From positions 1,240,001 through 1,304,000 of the forward strand of contig NZ_CP125640.1 in NCBI RefSeq assembly GCF_030053155.1: a stretch of 64,000 nucleotides of DNA, given 5' to 3'. Positions 25,423-37,546 of this stretch are shown here, in pieces. Made by a program: the position numbers and the translations under genes. Under the pieces are notes generated by a model. The model saw only the letters and a list, made by a program, of their open reading frames with translations, did no database searches and was not told the origin of the DNA. How positions within the stretch are numbered: position 1 is the stretch's first letter; every line of letters begins with the position of its first letter. This DNA comes from Rhizobium sp. BT03 (lineage in GTDB: Bacteria; Pseudomonadota; Alphaproteobacteria; Rhizobiales; Rhizobiaceae).

Positions 25423-25760
25423 GATCCTGGCTCTTGATACCGACTTAACGGGACGGGAAGACGCGTTCGACTCGGGAACGCAGAGGATGACGTCTTCCAT
25501 CGTAGCGAAGAAAATCCGGATTGGCGAAAAATTCGCAGGCAGCACGGCAGAATCGCAAAATCACCGTCGACCGCTGGCCGGACGGAGCGGCATGCACGCC
25601 CACGCATCGAATTTTTCCGCTCTTCAGCCATTTCGCCCCAAAATGTTCACCTCTGACCGGCCGGTGTTAACCAATTGAAAACCATAGGCACGCATCGTTT
25701 TTGCTGATCTCGAAATTTTTCGCCCTGCAAACGATTGCCCGCCCCTTCCAGGATCATTTG
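25423..25760. other. Divergent intergenic region, 338 bases
   Basis: Between the EamA transporter (leftward) and the MCP-like gene (rightward). GTTAACC occurs at 25666-25672 but the second CtrA half-site is poor (AAAA in place of TTAA). No hairpin, RNA gene or small ORF with a ribosome binding site stands out. Confidence 0.35.
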
Positions 25761-26867
25761 ATGAAGCCGCTTAGCGCCGAAACCATTGCCCAGTCGCAGA
25801 ATGCGACACCGCGCTCGATGCGCGTCGTCACCGACGGCATCAGCACCGACCTCGAGCGCTTCAGCGCCGACAACACCAATATCGTCAAGCAGATCAAGCT
25901 GCTCGCCATCAATGCGCTAATCGAAGCGGCAAGAGCCGGCGAGACCGGAAAGGGCTTTGCCGTCGTTGCCAACGAGGTGCAGCGGCTGGCGCAGATCGCA
26001 ACCGACATCACCGGCAGGTTCGAGAGCAACGTGCTCGGCCGCATCGGCCTCAGCCGCGCCATGGCGGATTGCCTGGTCGAGGAGATGGAGGGCGTTCGCC
26101 TCACCGACCTGGCGCAGACGCTGGTGCAGCTCATCGTCCGCAATCTTTTCGAGCGCACCGCCGATGTGCGCTGGTGGGCGACGGATCCGGCACTCTGGCA
26201 GGCGCTTGAGAATCCGGATCGGGAAATCGTCGCCTTTGCGGCGGAGCGTCTCGGCGCCATCAACCGCTTCTACACCGTCTATCTCGATCTCGTCATGACC
26301 GATCTTTCCGGCAAGGTGATCGCATCCGCCAATCCCAAGTTCCAGCGCAAGCTCACCGGGTCAAGCCTTGCCGGCGATCCGTGGTTCCGCGCGGCGTCGG
26401 CCTGCTCCTCCGGCGACGCCTATATCGTCGACGAGGTCAAGGCGAGCCCGCTCCACGACAACAGGCATGCGCTCGTCTATGCCACAGGCATTCGCGAAGG
26501 CGGCAAGCTCGACGGACGGCTCATCGGCACGCTCGGCGTCTATTTCGACTGGCAGAACCAGGGCCAGGCGATCGTCGAAAAAGAGGCGAATCTGCCGCCG
26601 CAGCTGGCGGAAAAAACCACGGTCATGCTGCTCGACGGCAAGAGCCGGGTGATCGCCACCACCAATCCCGCCCTGCTGTTTTCGCATTTCGCCCTCGCCA
26701 ACCCCTCCGGCCGGGCCAAGGGCAGCTACTACGACAATAACGGCTCGATCGTCGCCTTCGCACGCACCCTCGGCTACGAGGATTACGACGGGCTCGGCTG
26801 GTACGGCGTCGTCGTCCAGCGGACGGAAAATGACGCGACGATCAAGGCAGCGCTCAATTTGAAATAG
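25761..26867 (+). CDS. Soluble MCP-like signalling protein with C-terminal Cache-like sensor
   Basis: The start is taken at 25761 ([11 protein letters not shown]); the frame also holds 20 codons upstream. Residues 50-77 ([20 protein letters not shown] and NEVQRLA) match the tip of the chemoreceptor signalling hairpin that contacts CheA and CheW. The remaining 250 residues resemble a double Cache (PDC) fold: [24 protein letters not shown], and further [17 protein letters not shown]. No transmembrane segment is present, so it is probably cytoplasmic. The order is reversed from normal receptors, where Cache precedes the signalling domain, and the signalling region is much shortened. No che genes are nearby. 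Confidence 0.7.
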   Translation: MKPLSAETIAQSQNATPRSMRVVTDGISTDLERFSADNTNIVKQIKLLAINALIEAARAGETGKGFAVVANEVQRLAQIATDITGRFESNVLGRIGLSRAMADCLVEEMEGVRLTDLAQTLVQLIVRNLFERTADVRWWATDPALWQALENPDREIVAFAAERLGAINRFYTVYLDLVMTDLSGKVIASANPKFQRKLTGSSLAGDPWFRAASACSSGDAYIVDEVKASPLHDNRHALVYATGIREGGKLDGRLIGTLGVYFDWQNQGQAIVEKEANLPPQLAEKTTVMLLDGKSRVIATTNPALLFSHFALANPSGRAKGSYYDNNGSIVAFARTLGYEDYDGLGWYGVVVQRTENDATIKAALNLK

Positions 26868-26914
26868 CGCCATCCCGCCAGCAGCGGCGTTCATCCGCTC
26901 CAACCAGGATATTT

Positions 26915-26949
26915 TGCCCGCGAACTTGGTGTTCGCGGGCAATTTGCTT
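26915..26949 (+). terminator. Strong hairpin terminator after the MCP-like gene
   Basis: TTGCCCGCGAAC (26915-26926) is perfectly inverted as GTTCGCGGGCAA (26932-26943) around the loop TTGGT. It is followed by TTTGCTTT, a short T-rich tail. The stem lies 47 bases after the stop codon. Confidence 0.75.
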
Positions 26950-27054
26950 TAACTTTAGTTCAGACTTTAATGTAATCATGCCCGGCAAATTTATGGCAGA
27001 GTGCGCCCGCCTCTGTATTCCGCGGTTGTCAAATAACGGTCTTCAGGAAACACC

Positions 27055-29703
27055 ATGCGAACAGATACCGGCCAGATCATTCATCTGGCAGATTACCGTC
27101 CCACCGACTTCGTGCTGGAACGCGTGGACCTGACGTTCGAACTCGATCCGACGGAGACAAAGGTCGAGGCACGCCTGATCTTTCATCGCCGCCCGGGCGC
27201 CGATCCGGCGGCGCCGATCGTGCTTGACGGCGACGAGTTGACGCTGTCGGGGCTGCTCTTCGACCAGGTGGAGCTCGACCCTTCGCGGTATGACGCTACA
27301 GCGGAAAGCCTGACGGTGCGCGACCTGCCGGAAAGCGCTCCCTTCGAGCTGACGATCACCACGCTCATCAATCCCGAGGCCAACACCCAGCTGATGGGCC
27401 TTTACCGCACCGGCGGCATCTACTGCACGCAATGCGAGGCGGAAGGTTTCCGCCGCATCACCTATTTCCCCGATCGTCCGGACGTGCTTGCACCGTTCAC
27501 GGTCAATATCATCGCGGACAAGGACGCCAACCCGCTGCTCCTGTCGAACGGCAACTTCCTCGGCGGCGCCGGCTACGGCCCCGGCAAGCATTTCGCCGCC
27601 TGGTTCGACCCGCATCCGAAGCCGAGCTATCTCTTCGCGCTCGTTGCCGGCGATCTCGGCGTCGTCGAAGACACGTTCACCACCATGTCCGGCCGCGAGG
27701 TGGTGCTGAAGATCTATGTTGAGCACGGCAAGGAGCCGCGCGCAGCCTATGCCATGGATGCGCTGAAGCGCTCGATGGCATGGGACGAGGAGCGGTTCGG
27801 GCGCGAATACGATCTCGATATCTTCATGATCGTCGCCGTCTCCGACTTCAACATGGGCGCGATGGAGAACAAGGGCCTCAACGTCTTCAACGACAGATAC
27901 GTCCTTGCCGATCCTGAGCTCGCCACCGACGCCGACTACGCCAATATCGAGGCGGTCATCGCGCATGAATATTTCCACAATTGGACCGGCAACCGCATCA
28001 CCTGCCGCGACTGGTTCCAGCTCTGCCTCAAGGAAGGCCTGACGGTCTATCGCGATCAGGAATTCTCCTCCGATCAGCGCTCGCGCCCGGTCAAGCGCAT
28101 CGCCGATGTGCGCCACCTGAAATCCGAGCAGTTTCCTGAGGATGGCGGCCCTCTCGCCCATCCGGTGCGGCCGACGACCTATCGCGAGATCAATAATTTC
28201 TACACGAGGACCGTCTACGAGAAAGGCAGCGAAGTGACGCGGATGATCGCGACGCTGCTCGGCAAGGACGACTTCAAGAAGGGCATGGACCTCTATTTCG
28301 AGCGCCATGACGGCCAGGCCGTGACGATCGAGGATTTCGTCAAATGCTTCGAGGATGCGAGCGGCCGCGACCTCACGCAATTCTCGCTTTGGTACCATCA
28401 GGCCGGCACGCCGCTCGTCACCGCGTCGGGCAGCTATGATGCGGCGGCGGCCACCTTCACCCTGTCGCTCGAACAGATGACGCCTGCTACACCCGGCCAG
28501 TCGAGCAAGGAACCGATGCATATCCCGCTCAGCCTGGCGCTCTTCGGCGAAAACGGCGGCAAGATCGCGCCGAGCTCGGTCGAGGGCGCCGAATATGCCG
28601 GCGAGGTGCTGCACCTGACCGGCCGCACGCAGACGGCGGTGTTTCATGGCGTCGGCTCGCGCCCGGTCGTTTCGATCAACCGCAGTTTCTCGGCGCCGAT
28701 CAACCTGCATTTCGATCAGAGCCCGGCCGATCTCGCCCACCTCGCCCGCCATGAGACCGATCACTTCGCCCGCTGGCAGGCACTGACCGATCTGGCGCTG
28801 CCGAACCTGCTGAAAGCAGCGCGCGACGCCCGCGAGGGCAAGCCTGTTGTCTGCGAGGCGACCTTCGTCGAGACGCTGATTGCGGCAGCAGCCGACGACA
28901 GCCTCGAGCCCGCCTTCCGCGCCCAGGCGCTGGCGCTGCCGAGCGAATCCGACATCGCCCGCGAACTCGGCGGCAACAACGATCCCGATGCCATCCATGC
29001 CGGCCGGCAGGCGATCCTGAAGCAGATCGCCGATGCCGGAAAGGATGTTTTTGCCGGCCTCTACGCCGCAGCGACGACATCGGGCGATTTCAGCCCGGAC
29101 GCGAAAAGCGCCGGCCTCAGGGCGCTGCGCAATACGGCGCTGACCTATCTCTCATATGCCGAACAGACGCCGGCCCGCGCCAGGGCGGCCTTCGATGCGG
29201 CCAACAACATGACCGATCTCAGCCATGCGCTGACGATCCTCGCCCATCGTTTCCCCGACAGCGCGGAGACGGCCGAGGCGCTCGCCGCCTTCCGCGAGCG
29301 CTTTGCGGAGAATGCGCTCGTCATCGACAAATGGTTTGCGATCCAGGCCGGGATTCCCGGCGCGAAAACCCTGGATCGGGTCCGCGCCCTGATGAACGAT
29401 CCGCTGTTCAAGCGGACCAATCCGAACCGGATGCGGTCGCTGGTCGGCACCTTCGCCTTTGCCAATCCGACCGGCTTCGGCCGCGCCGACGGCGAAGGCT
29501 ATCGTTTCCTCGCCGGTCAGATTCTCGATATCGACGAGCGCAACCCGCAGCTTGCCGCCCGCATTCTGACGTCGATGCGCTCCTGGCGCTCGCTGGAACC
29601 GGGGCGGGCCGATCACGCCCGCGCGGCGCTGAACGAGATCGAGCAGGCCGCCGCTCTTTCGACCGACGTGCGCGATATCGTCGAGCGCACGCTTAAAGGG
29701 TAA
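27055..29703 (+). CDS. pepN: Aminopeptidase N
   Basis: 882 residues, typical of bacterial PepN (M1 family). The exopeptidase motif GAMEN is present (MGAMENKGLN), followed by the zinc site HEYFH (His304, Glu305, His308) and, 18 residues on, Glu327 in CLKEGLTVY. The C-terminal part is the helical domain of the family. The enzyme removes N-terminal residues from peptides in the cytoplasm during protein turnover. AGGAAA stands 5 bases before the ATG. A palindromic stem follows the stop codon. The neighbouring downstream gene pleC is on the same strand but has its own leader region. Confidence 0.95.
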   Translation: MRTDTGQIIHLADYRPTDFVLERVDLTFELDPTETKVEARLIFHRRPGADPAAPIVLDGDELTLSGLLFDQVELDPSRYDATAESLTVRDLPESAPFELTITTLINPEANTQLMGLYRTGGIYCTQCEAEGFRRITYFPDRPDVLAPFTVNIIADKDANPLLLSNGNFLGGAGYGPGKHFAAWFDPHPKPSYLFALVAGDLGVVEDTFTTMSGREVVLKIYVEHGKEPRAAYAMDALKRSMAWDEERFGREYDLDIFMIVAVSDFNMGAMENKGLNVFNDRYVLADPELATDADYANIEAVIAHEYFHNWTGNRITCRDWFQLCLKEGLTVYRDQEFSSDQRSRPVKRIADVRHLKSEQFPEDGGPLAHPVRPTTYREINNFYTRTVYEKGSEVTRMIATLLGKDDFKKGMDLYFERHDGQAVTIEDFVKCFEDASGRDLTQFSLWYHQAGTPLVTASGSYDAAAATFTLSLEQMTPATPGQSSKEPMHIPLSLALFGENGGKIAPSSVEGAEYAGEVLHLTGRTQTAVFHGVGSRPVVSINRSFSAPINLHFDQSPADLAHLARHETDHFARWQALTDLALPNLLKAARDAREGKPVVCEATFVETLIAAAADDSLEPAFRAQALALPSESDIARELGGNNDPDAIHAGRQAILKQIADAGKDVFAGLYAAATTSGDFSPDAKSAGLRALRNTALTYLSYAEQTPARARAAFDAANNMTDLSHALTILAHRFPDSAETAEALAAFRERFAENALVIDKWFAIQAGIPGAKTLDRVRALMNDPLFKRTNPNRMRSLVGTFAFANPTGFGRADGEGYRFLAGQILDIDERNPQLAARILTSMRSWRSLEPGRADHARAALNEIEQAAALSTDVRDIVERTLKG

Positions 29704-29713
29704 TTTGCTTCGA

Positions 29714-29742
29714 CCGGCCGCCGTGAAAAATTCGGCGGCCGG
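29714..29742 (+). terminator. GC-rich stem-loop after pepN
   Basis: CCGGCCGCCG (29714-29723) and CGGCGGCCGG (29733-29742) are perfect inverted copies around TGAAAAATT. No T tract follows, so termination would be weak; it may mainly protect the pepN mRNA end. Confidence 0.5.
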
Positions 29743-29788
29743 TTGCCGAGCAGATCGAATCGCCCGAAAAGCGCGAGATTATAAATAG

Positions 29789-29803
29789 TTAACGGATTTT
29801 TAC
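29789..29803 (+). promoter_or_regulatory. Candidate CtrA binding site upstream of pleC
   Basis: TTAA-CGGATTT-TTAC matches the TTAA-N7-TTAA consensus with one mismatch. It lies about 92 bases before the pleC start codon in an AT-rich stretch. CtrA feedback on pathway genes is known in alphaproteobacteria; here it is only suggested by sequence. Confidence 0.35.
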
Positions 29804-29894
29804 CTTTGCCTCTGGACAAGGCGAATCACCCATGATTCTCTAGGTCAGGTTCGAGCGAGCGGCGCGCGAATCACACGAGGGACAAGGCGAAGAG

Positions 29895-32204
<2,310 letters not shown>

Positions 32205-32227
32205 AATACGTCGCCGTTCATCCTGCC

Positions 32228-35185
32228 TCAGGCCGTTACGACCTTCAGGAAGATCTTCCTGACCGCCTTCGAAAGCCGCTTCAGCTCGCCTTCCAGCGTC
32301 CTGATGTCGGGGCAGTCGCCGGCGCGGCAGACAAGTTCGACGAGACCGGCCGGCGCGTCCTCAGGATCGAACAGGCCGTCGATCGAGAGGCGGATCAGCT
32401 GCGACAGGCCGGTATAAAGGGCGAAAGCCTCAAGGCATATGTCGAGATCGGCCGGCGCCATCAGCCGGTCGCCCAGCGCCTTCAGGGCCTCGCCGGTGCT
32501 CATGCCGTTCACGGCAATGCCGACGCCCCTGGTCGGTGCGATCAGCGCCAGGTACTGGGCGATGAACTCGAGATCGATGACACCGCCGGGGATCAGCTTC
32601 AGGTCCCATGGGCCGGAGGGCGGCTTTTCCGTGTCGATCAGTTCGCGCATCTCGGCGACGTCATGCGCCACCTTGGCAATGTCGCGATCCGACGTCAGCA
32701 CCTCGCGGATGATATGTTCCGCCTCGGCGATCAGGCTGTCATCGCCCGAGATCAGCCGGGCGCGGCTGAGCGCCATATGCTCCCAGGTCCATGCCTCCTC
32801 GCGCTGATATTTGCCGAAGGCATTGATGCGGGTGGCGACCGGTCCCTTGTTGCCGGAGGGACGCAGCCGCATGTCGACCTCATAAAGCACACCTTCGGCG
32901 GTCGGCGCCGAAAAGGCGGCGATCAGCCTCTGGGTGATCCGGGTGAAATAACGCGTCGCGTCGAGCGGTTTTGCCCCGTCGGATTCGGAGGCTGAATCGT
33001 CATAATCATAGAGCAGGATCAGGTCGATGTCGGACCCGGCCGTCAGCTCGAAGCTGCCGAGCTTGCCCATGCCTGCGATTGCGATACGGCCGCCGGGATA
33101 GTCGCCATGGGCTGCCCGCATCTCGCTCACCACGGCATCGAGTGCGGCTGATATGATCAGGTCGGCGAGATGAGTGAAGGCGCGGGCGGCCATCTGGCCG
33201 TTGATCGCGCCGGTGAGCAGGCGGATGCCGATCAGGAAACGCTGCTCGGCGGCAAAGATGCGCAACCGGTCGAGCACTTCCTCATAGTGGCGCGCCTGGA
33301 CAAGCGAGCCCTTCAGCCGCTCGCCGAGATAATCGCGGGTCGGCAGTTCGGCCATCAGGCCGGGATCGAGCATGCCGTCGAAGACATGCGGCTTGGCGGC
33401 GATCACTTCGGCAAGGCGGGGTGCCGAGGACATGATGTTGACGATCAGCGACAGGAGCGCCGGGTTGCTGCCGAGCAGCGAGAACAGCTGGATGCCGGAG
33501 GGAAGGCCGGAGATGAAGCTGTCGAAGCGCAGCAGCGCCTCGTCGGCGCGCTTGCTTTCTCCGAAAACCCGCAAAAGCTCCGGCGCCAGCTCCGTCAGCC
33601 TTTCGCGCGCTTCCACCGATTGCGTGGCGCGATAGCGGCCATAGTGCCAGGTGCGGATGATGCGGGAAATGTCGGACGGCCTGGTGAAGCCGAGCCTCTT
33701 CAGCGTCTCCAGCGTATCGGGATCGTCGCCCTGGCCGGTGAAGACGAGGTTGCCGGTGTCGGTGGAAAGCTTGCTTTCCTGCTCGAACAGATGGGCATAA
33801 CGCCGCTCGACCGTCTTCAGCACACCGACCAGCCGCTCGGCGAAGCTCGGCGTATCGGTAAAGCCCATCATGAAGGCGATGCGCTTCAGGTCGCCATCGG
33901 TCTCCGGCAGCAGGTGGGTCTGCTCGTCGCGCACCATCTGGATGCGATGCTCGACATTGCGCAGGAACCAGTAGGCCTCCGTCAGTTCGTCCCGCGTCTC
34001 GGCATCGATCCATTTCGCCTTGGTGAGTTCACCGAGCGTTTCCTCCGTCGCCCGGCCGCGCAAGGCCGGCATGCGGCCGCCGGCGATCAGTTGCTGGGTC
34101 TGGACGAAGAATTCGATCTCGCGGATGCCACCGCGGCCAAGCTTGACGTTGTGGCCTTTGACGGCGATGGCGCCGTGGCCCTTATGCGCGTGGATCTGCC
34201 GCTTGATCGAATGGATATCGGCGATCGCCGCATAATCGAGATATTTGCGGAAGACGAAAGGGGAAAGCCCGCGCAGGAACTCGCTTCCCGCCGCAAGGTC
34301 GCCGGCGACGGCGCGCGCCTTGATGAAGGCTGCCCGCTCCCAGTTCTGGCCCCTGCCCTCATAATAGATCATCGCCGCCTCGACCGGTATCGCCAGTGGC
34401 GTCGAGCCGGGATCGGGGCGCAATCTCAAATCGGTGCGGAAGACGTAGCCGTCGGCCGTGCGCTCCTGCAGGATGCGCACCAGCCGCCGCATCATCCGAG
34501 GGAACACCTCGATTGCGTCATCGGGGTCAGGCACGATGCCGGCCTCCTCACCGAAGAAGACGACCAGATCGATATCGGAGGAGTAGTTGAGCTCGCGGGC
34601 GCCGAGTTTGCCCATGCCGAGTACGATCAGTCCGGAGCCGTCGCTCGGGGCGGCCGGATCGCGCAGCCTGAGCTTTCCGCCCTCATGGGCCGCCAGCAGC
34701 AGATGGTCGATCGCGGCGGCGACCGACGCCTCGGCAAGCTCGCTCAGCCAGGCCGTCGTCGCCCGCCCGTCGAAGATGCGCGAGAGATCGGCGAGCGCGA
34801 CCAGGAAGGCGACCTTGCGCTTGATGATGCGCAGCCGGGTCATCACAGCCGATTCCGCCGGTGCGGCTCCCTCGCCCTCCGGCCGCCAGCAGACGCGCGC
34901 TTCGGCGACTAGCGCCTCGATCTGCGGCTCCAGCGGCTGCGTGATGGCGCCGGCGAGGATGGCGGAATCGAGATTGGCGATTTCGCGGAGATAGGGCGAC
35001 AGCGTCAGCGCAGCGGCAATGAAATCGCGCAGCGGGCCTTCCGTCTTGACCATAGCAGCCACCGACGGCTCGCTTTTGCCGGCCTCCTGAAGATCTGCCA
35101 TTGCCAGCTTCAGCTCCGTCTGGCTCAGCGGACGCAGCAGCCCTTCGGCCACATCCTTCAGGCCATGCGTCGATTTCGTCAGCAT
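32228..35185 (-). CDS. glnE: Glutamine synthetase adenylyltransferase/deadenylase
   Basis: 985 residues, with the two nucleotidyltransferase domains expected of GlnE: one around residue 200 (YSSDIDLVVFFGEE) and the second around 720 (GSDIDLILLYDYD), each followed by a helical PII-uridylyltransferase-type segment. GlnE adenylylates glutamine synthetase when nitrogen is rich and removes AMP when it is poor, under PII control. A ribosome site GGGAGAG lies just before the ATG. It is convergent with pleC (23-base gap) and begins upstream of a two-component pair transcribed the same way, with 134 bases between. Confidence 0.95.
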   Translation of the reverse strand: MLTKSTHGLKDVAEGLLRPLSQTELKLAMADLQEAGKSEPSVAAMVKTEGPLRDFIAAALTLSPYLREIANLDSAILAGAITQPLEPQIEALVAEARVCWRPEGEGAAPAESAVMTRLRIIKRKVAFLVALADLSRIFDGRATTAWLSELAEASVAAAIDHLLLAAHEGGKLRLRDPAAPSDGSGLIVLGMGKLGARELNYSSDIDLVVFFGEEAGIVPDPDDAIEVFPRMMRRLVRILQERTADGYVFRTDLRLRPDPGSTPLAIPVEAAMIYYEGRGQNWERAAFIKARAVAGDLAAGSEFLRGLSPFVFRKYLDYAAIADIHSIKRQIHAHKGHGAIAVKGHNVKLGRGGIREIEFFVQTQQLIAGGRMPALRGRATEETLGELTKAKWIDAETRDELTEAYWFLRNVEHRIQMVRDEQTHLLPETDGDLKRIAFMMGFTDTPSFAERLVGVLKTVERRYAHLFEQESKLSTDTGNLVFTGQGDDPDTLETLKRLGFTRPSDISRIIRTWHYGRYRATQSVEARERLTELAPELLRVFGESKRADEALLRFDSFISGLPSGIQLFSLLGSNPALLSLIVNIMSSAPRLAEVIAAKPHVFDGMLDPGLMAELPTRDYLGERLKGSLVQARHYEEVLDRLRIFAAEQRFLIGIRLLTGAINGQMAARAFTHLADLIISAALDAVVSEMRAAHGDYPGGRIAIAGMGKLGSFELTAGSDIDLILLYDYDDSASESDGAKPLDATRYFTRITQRLIAAFSAPTAEGVLYEVDMRLRPSGNKGPVATRINAFGKYQREEAWTWEHMALSRARLISGDDSLIAEAEHIIREVLTSDRDIAKVAHDVAEMRELIDTEKPPSGPWDLKLIPGGVIDLEFIAQYLALIAPTRGVGIAVNGMSTGEALKALGDRLMAPADLDICLEAFALYTGLSQLIRLSIDGLFDPEDAPAGLVELVCRAGDCPDIRTLEGELKRLSKAVRKIFLKVVTA

Positions 35186-35319
35186 GCGCTCTCCCTGGCT
35201 AAGCGGAAGAAAACGGCCACAGGGAATCGCGAACCGTCTGCTTCGATCGGCATTAAACTAGGGTCTTGGCGGCAAACCGCCAATACGCGATTCAGCCGAT
35301 GGTCAATCGGGAGAAGAGT

Positions 35320-36729
35320 TCACGCCGGCTTGGCCGGGAAGATCATGCTGACGGTCAGGCCTCGCTGTCCGGGTTTGTCCGGATCGGTATCGGAGAGCTC
35401 CAGCCGGCCGTTGTGCAATTCCATGACGGCTTCCACCAGCGAAAGACCGAGCCCCGTCCCGGGCTTCGAACGGCTTTCATCGAGGCGGACGAAACGCTTC
35501 ACCACGTCGTCGCGCCGCTCGGCCGGAACGCCCGGCCCATGGTCGGCCACCGAAAGGCAGATGCCGTCCGGGTGGCGGGCAAGTTTCAGCGACACCGTGC
35601 CTGCCCCTTCGGTATCGGAGGAATATTTGATGGCATTGTCGAGCAGATTGAAGATCGCCTGACCGATCAGCTCTCGATTGCCCTGCACCTCGACATCGGG
35701 CTCGATGCTGGAGCTGAGGCCAAGCCCGGCCTCCTCCGCCGCCGGCTCGTAAAGCTCGGCGCTGTCGGAGACGATCGCCGAAAGCTCCACAGGCGACATT
35801 TCGGCGGCGACCGATCCGGCCTCGACGCGGGAGATCATCAGCAGCGCGTTGAAGGTGCGGATCAGCTGATCCGATTCGGAAATGATGCCTTCGAGCGCGG
35901 CGCGCCGCGTCTCGCCATCGTTCATATCGAGCGCATCGGCCGCCTTGTTGCGCAGCCGCGTCAGCGGCGTCTTGAGATCATGGGCGATATTGTCGGAGAC
36001 CTGCCGCAGGCCCTCGTTTAGCTTCTCGATGCGCTCCAGCATAGTGTTCAAAGACATCGACAGCCGGTCGAACTCATCGCCGGATCCGCCGACCGGCAGC
36101 CGCTGCGACAGGTCGCCGGCCATGATCTTCTTGCTGGCATCCGACATGCGGTCGATGCGTTTCAGCGCATTGCGGCCAATCGCGAACCAGATGATGATGG
36201 CGCCGAGCCCCATGATCGCCAAGGCCACCATCAGCGCCTGGCGCACCAGCAGGCGGAAACGTTCGGGGTCGCCGAGGTCGCGGCCGATCAGGATCCTCAG
36301 GCCGTTGTCGAGCACGAAGATATTGGCGATCGCCTTGTGGCGACGCTCGACGCCGCTATCGGTATAACGCTGATAGATGAAGGGGGCGGAGGTCCAGCCG
36401 ATCTCCTCGAAGACACCCGGCTGCACCGAGGCGACGTTGCCGGCGAGGATATCGCCCGAAGGACCGGCGATGACATAAAGGTTGGCGCCCGGCTGGCGGG
36501 CGCGCCGCTCCATCGTGCGCAAGAGAAGGTTCATGCCGCCGGTGTCATAGGCGCGCTGCACCTGCTCCACCTCCTGCCTGACGGCATCGCGGATCTGGCC
36601 GGTCAGCAGCCGTTCCGACATCGCCGTCACATAGAAGACGAGCGTTGCGGCGCAGATGGCGAAAAGCAGGATGTAGAGTGCCGAAAGGCGGACTGCGGTG
36701 GACTTGAAGAGAACCCTGAAGCGGCTCAT
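35320..36729 (-). CDS. Sensor histidine kinase, EnvZ/OmpR-type
   Basis: 469 residues. A first hydrophobic helix (about 14-36) and a second around 160-180 bracket a periplasmic domain of about 120 residues, followed by HAMP (about 185-235), HisKA with NIAHDLKTPLTRL carrying the phosphorylated His, and HATPase_c with NLLDNAIKYS, DHGPGVP and GTGLGLSLV. The start overlaps the stop codon of the response regulator gene (ATGA), so translation is coupled. The orthologous pair sits beside degP in S. meliloti as I remember. Its signal is unknown; the neighbourhood (degP, ccm) hints at envelope stress. Confidence 0.9.
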   Translation of the reverse strand: MSRFRVLFKSTAVRLSALYILLFAICAATLVFYVTAMSERLLTGQIRDAVRQEVEQVQRAYDTGGMNLLLRTMERRARQPGANLYVIAGPSGDILAGNVASVQPGVFEEIGWTSAPFIYQRYTDSGVERRHKAIANIFVLDNGLRILIGRDLGDPERFRLLVRQALMVALAIMGLGAIIIWFAIGRNALKRIDRMSDASKKIMAGDLSQRLPVGGSGDEFDRLSMSLNTMLERIEKLNEGLRQVSDNIAHDLKTPLTRLRNKAADALDMNDGETRRAALEGIISESDQLIRTFNALLMISRVEAGSVAAEMSPVELSAIVSDSAELYEPAAEEAGLGLSSSIEPDVEVQGNRELIGQAIFNLLDNAIKYSSDTEGAGTVSLKLARHPDGICLSVADHGPGVPAERRDDVVKRFVRLDESRSKPGTGLGLSLVEAVMELHNGRLELSDTDPDKPGQRGLTVSMIFPAKPA

Positions 36730-37403
36730 CCCTCGTCCTTGATCATATACCCCGCGCCCCGGATGGTTTTCAGGAGCGGCTGGCTGAAGTCCTTCTCGAT
36801 CTTCGAGCGCAGGCGCGAGACATGGACGTCGATGACGTTTGTCTGCGGGTCGAAGTGGTAGTCCCAGACGTTTTCGAGCAGCATGGTGCGGGTCACCACC
36901 TGGCCGGCATTCTTCATCAGATATTCGAGCAGGCGGAATTCGCGCGGCTGCAGCGGGATTTCCTTGCCGCCGCGGCGCACCTCGTGAGAGAGCCGGTCGA
37001 GTTCGAGGTCGCCGACGCGGTAGACGACATCCTGCTCCGGCGTGCCCTTGCGGCGGCCGAGCACCTCGACGCGCGCCAGCAATTCGCTGAAGGCATAGGG
37101 CTTCGGCAGGTAATCGTCGCCGCCGGCACGAAGACCGGTCACCCGGTCATCGACCTGGCCGAGCGCCGAGAGAATGAGGACCGGCGTGTGGATCGCCTTG
37201 CGGCGCAGCTCGCTGATGACGGAGAGCCCGTCGCGGCGTGGCAGCATGCGGTCGATGACGATGACGTCGTAAGTATTTTCCGAGCCCATGAACAGGCCGG
37301 CCTCGCCGTCGCTGGCGTGATCGGCGACGATGCCCGCCTCGCGAAAGGCTTTCGTGAGGTAGACGGCGGCTTCGAGATCATCTTCGATGATGAGAATCTT
37401 CAT
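36726..37403 (-). CDS. OmpR/PhoB-family response regulator
   Basis: The start is set at 37403 (MKILIIEDDLEAA); the frame is open 26 codons beyond. 225 residues: a receiver domain with DD at 8-9, the phosphorylation site Asp51 in VIVIDRMLP, and a Lys in PKPYAFSELLARVE, then a PhoB-type winged helix (about 125-223) ending IRGAGYMIKDEG. It overlaps the sensor kinase gene by four bases and forms an operon with it. The degP gene follows 143 bases upstream on the same strand, so co-regulation is possible. Confidence 0.9.
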   Translation of the reverse strand: MKILIIEDDLEAAVYLTKAFREAGIVADHASDGEAGLFMGSENTYDVIVIDRMLPRRDGLSVISELRRKAIHTPVLILSALGQVDDRVTGLRAGGDDYLPKPYAFSELLARVEVLGRRKGTPEQDVVYRVGDLELDRLSHEVRRGGKEIPLQPREFRLLEYLMKNAGQVVTRTMLLENVWDYHFDPQTNVIDVHVSRLRSKIEKDFSQPLLKTIRGAGYMIKDEG

Positions 37404-37546
37404 GCGGCCGACATTACCCACCGGCTGCGTTTCGGCAAGGCTCAAAGCATCTTCCTGCTGGACGGCACCCATCGCGATCATCCTTCAAAGGTCAGAAGAA
37501 TCAAGCCGCGCGGACTGTCGTCCGCACGGCTCCGGTTTTCCTGAAA

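Noticed and set aside
25666..25681. GTTAACC as a CtrA site before the MCP-like gene
   Set aside because: The second half is AAAA instead of TTAA after seven bases, two mismatches, so not supported.
27043..28998. 651-codon minus-strand frame inside pepN
   Set aside because: Opposes a gene with complete zinc-protease motifs; the frame is an effect of codon third-position GC bias.
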